DNA of 64,000 bases from Faucicola tetraodonis (GTDB lineage Bacteria > Pseudomonadota > Gammaproteobacteria > Pseudomonadales > Moraxellaceae): assembly GCA_032017425.1 (NCBI GenBank), contig DALZPW010000005.1; one strand, given 5' to 3'. This document shows, piece after piece, positions 63,882-64,000 of this stretch. Each line of letters opens with the position of its first letter. Position 1 is the stretch's first letter. The notes under the pieces are model-generated. The model was not told where the DNA came from. It did no database searches and worked only from the letters and a program-made list of their open reading frames with translations. The translations under genes and the position numbers were made by a program.

Positions 63882-64000
63882 CATATCTGCGTGCAAAGCC
63901 GCTACCATGGCGGAATACAGAGCCTCTATAATTTAATAATATAGAGTAAGCCCCCGACCATCCCCTCTACTGCACTCTTAGATGAAGCGACATAATGTCC
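63882..64000. other. window end, no gene seen
   Basis: The last 119 bases follow the iterons. CTCTATA and TATAGAG at about 63921-63944 form a small inverted repeat. No coding signal is seen. Confidence 0.4.

Overview
The window looks like a bacterial chromosome segment from the family Moraxellaceae, probably a Moraxella/Psychrobacter-type species resembling M. osloensis. This is inferred from gene content and protein flavour, not from an rRNA. Supporting features are moderate GC with AT-rich spacers, a signal-less YkuD protein like Acinetobacter ElsL, a monofunctional RelA, a DUF1615 lipoprotein, and a tRNA-Pro(GGG) behind gatB.

Layout. 1-17.9 kb is mostly core: gatA-gatB, tRNA-Pro(GGG), a small secreted protein, an ElsL-like YkuD enzyme, a nitroreductase-like protein, a CYTH-CHAD protein, rlmD, a DUF1615 lipoprotein, relA-mutM, an alpha/beta hydrolase, an RluA-type pseudouridine synthase and hemL. 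At 18.27-19.5 kb sits a tnpB-only IS200/IS605-type element whose TnpB appears to have a rearranged RuvC active site. 19.5-29.7 kb holds a NIF3-like small protein, a split YeeE/YedE transporter pair, a TetR regulator divergent from a GMC oxidoreductase/aldehyde dehydrogenase pair, an MpaB/DUF2236 oxygenase, and an MFS plus HlyD efflux pair. 29.7-36 kb is a minus-strand block with an internally duplicated 3-hydroxyacyl-CoA dehydrogenase and a heme-peroxidase cluster (DUF1269-like membrane protein, catalase-like protein, DyP peroxidase, and a 189-aa protein of unknown function).

36.5-51.7 kb is a 15-kb organosulfur scavenging region, all on the minus strand: ssuD, a CysB-like LysR regulator, an MsuE/SsuE-like FMN reductase, metNIQ, an NtaA/DszA-type flavin monooxygenase, two SfnB/DszC-like flavoenzymes, a YeiH-type exporter with a coupled 65-aa ORF, and ssuACB. 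The parts fit together: import (Ssu, Met), FMNH2 supply (MsuE-like), C-S bond cleavage (SsuD, NtaA-type and SfnB-type enzymes), anion export (YeiH) and control (CysB-like).

52-60.6 kb carries a TetR repressor divergent from a fatty-acid degradation operon: acyl-CoA dehydrogenase, thiolase, FadB/FadJ-like protein, CaiB-type CoA transferase, acyl-CoA ligase. Three copies of a 16-bp inverted repeat lie in the divergent promoter region and are probably the TetR operators.

From about 60.73 kb to the end the sequence looks like the left edge of an integrated plasmid or island. It begins with a tRNA 3'-end scar, followed by a 16-bp inverted repeat, arsC-arsB divergent from arsR, a frameshifted transposase tail, a truncated Rep_3-type plasmid initiator, and five 16-bp iterons at 21-22 bp spacing. 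The other end lies beyond the window. Short degenerate tandem duplications recur in the spacers throughout.
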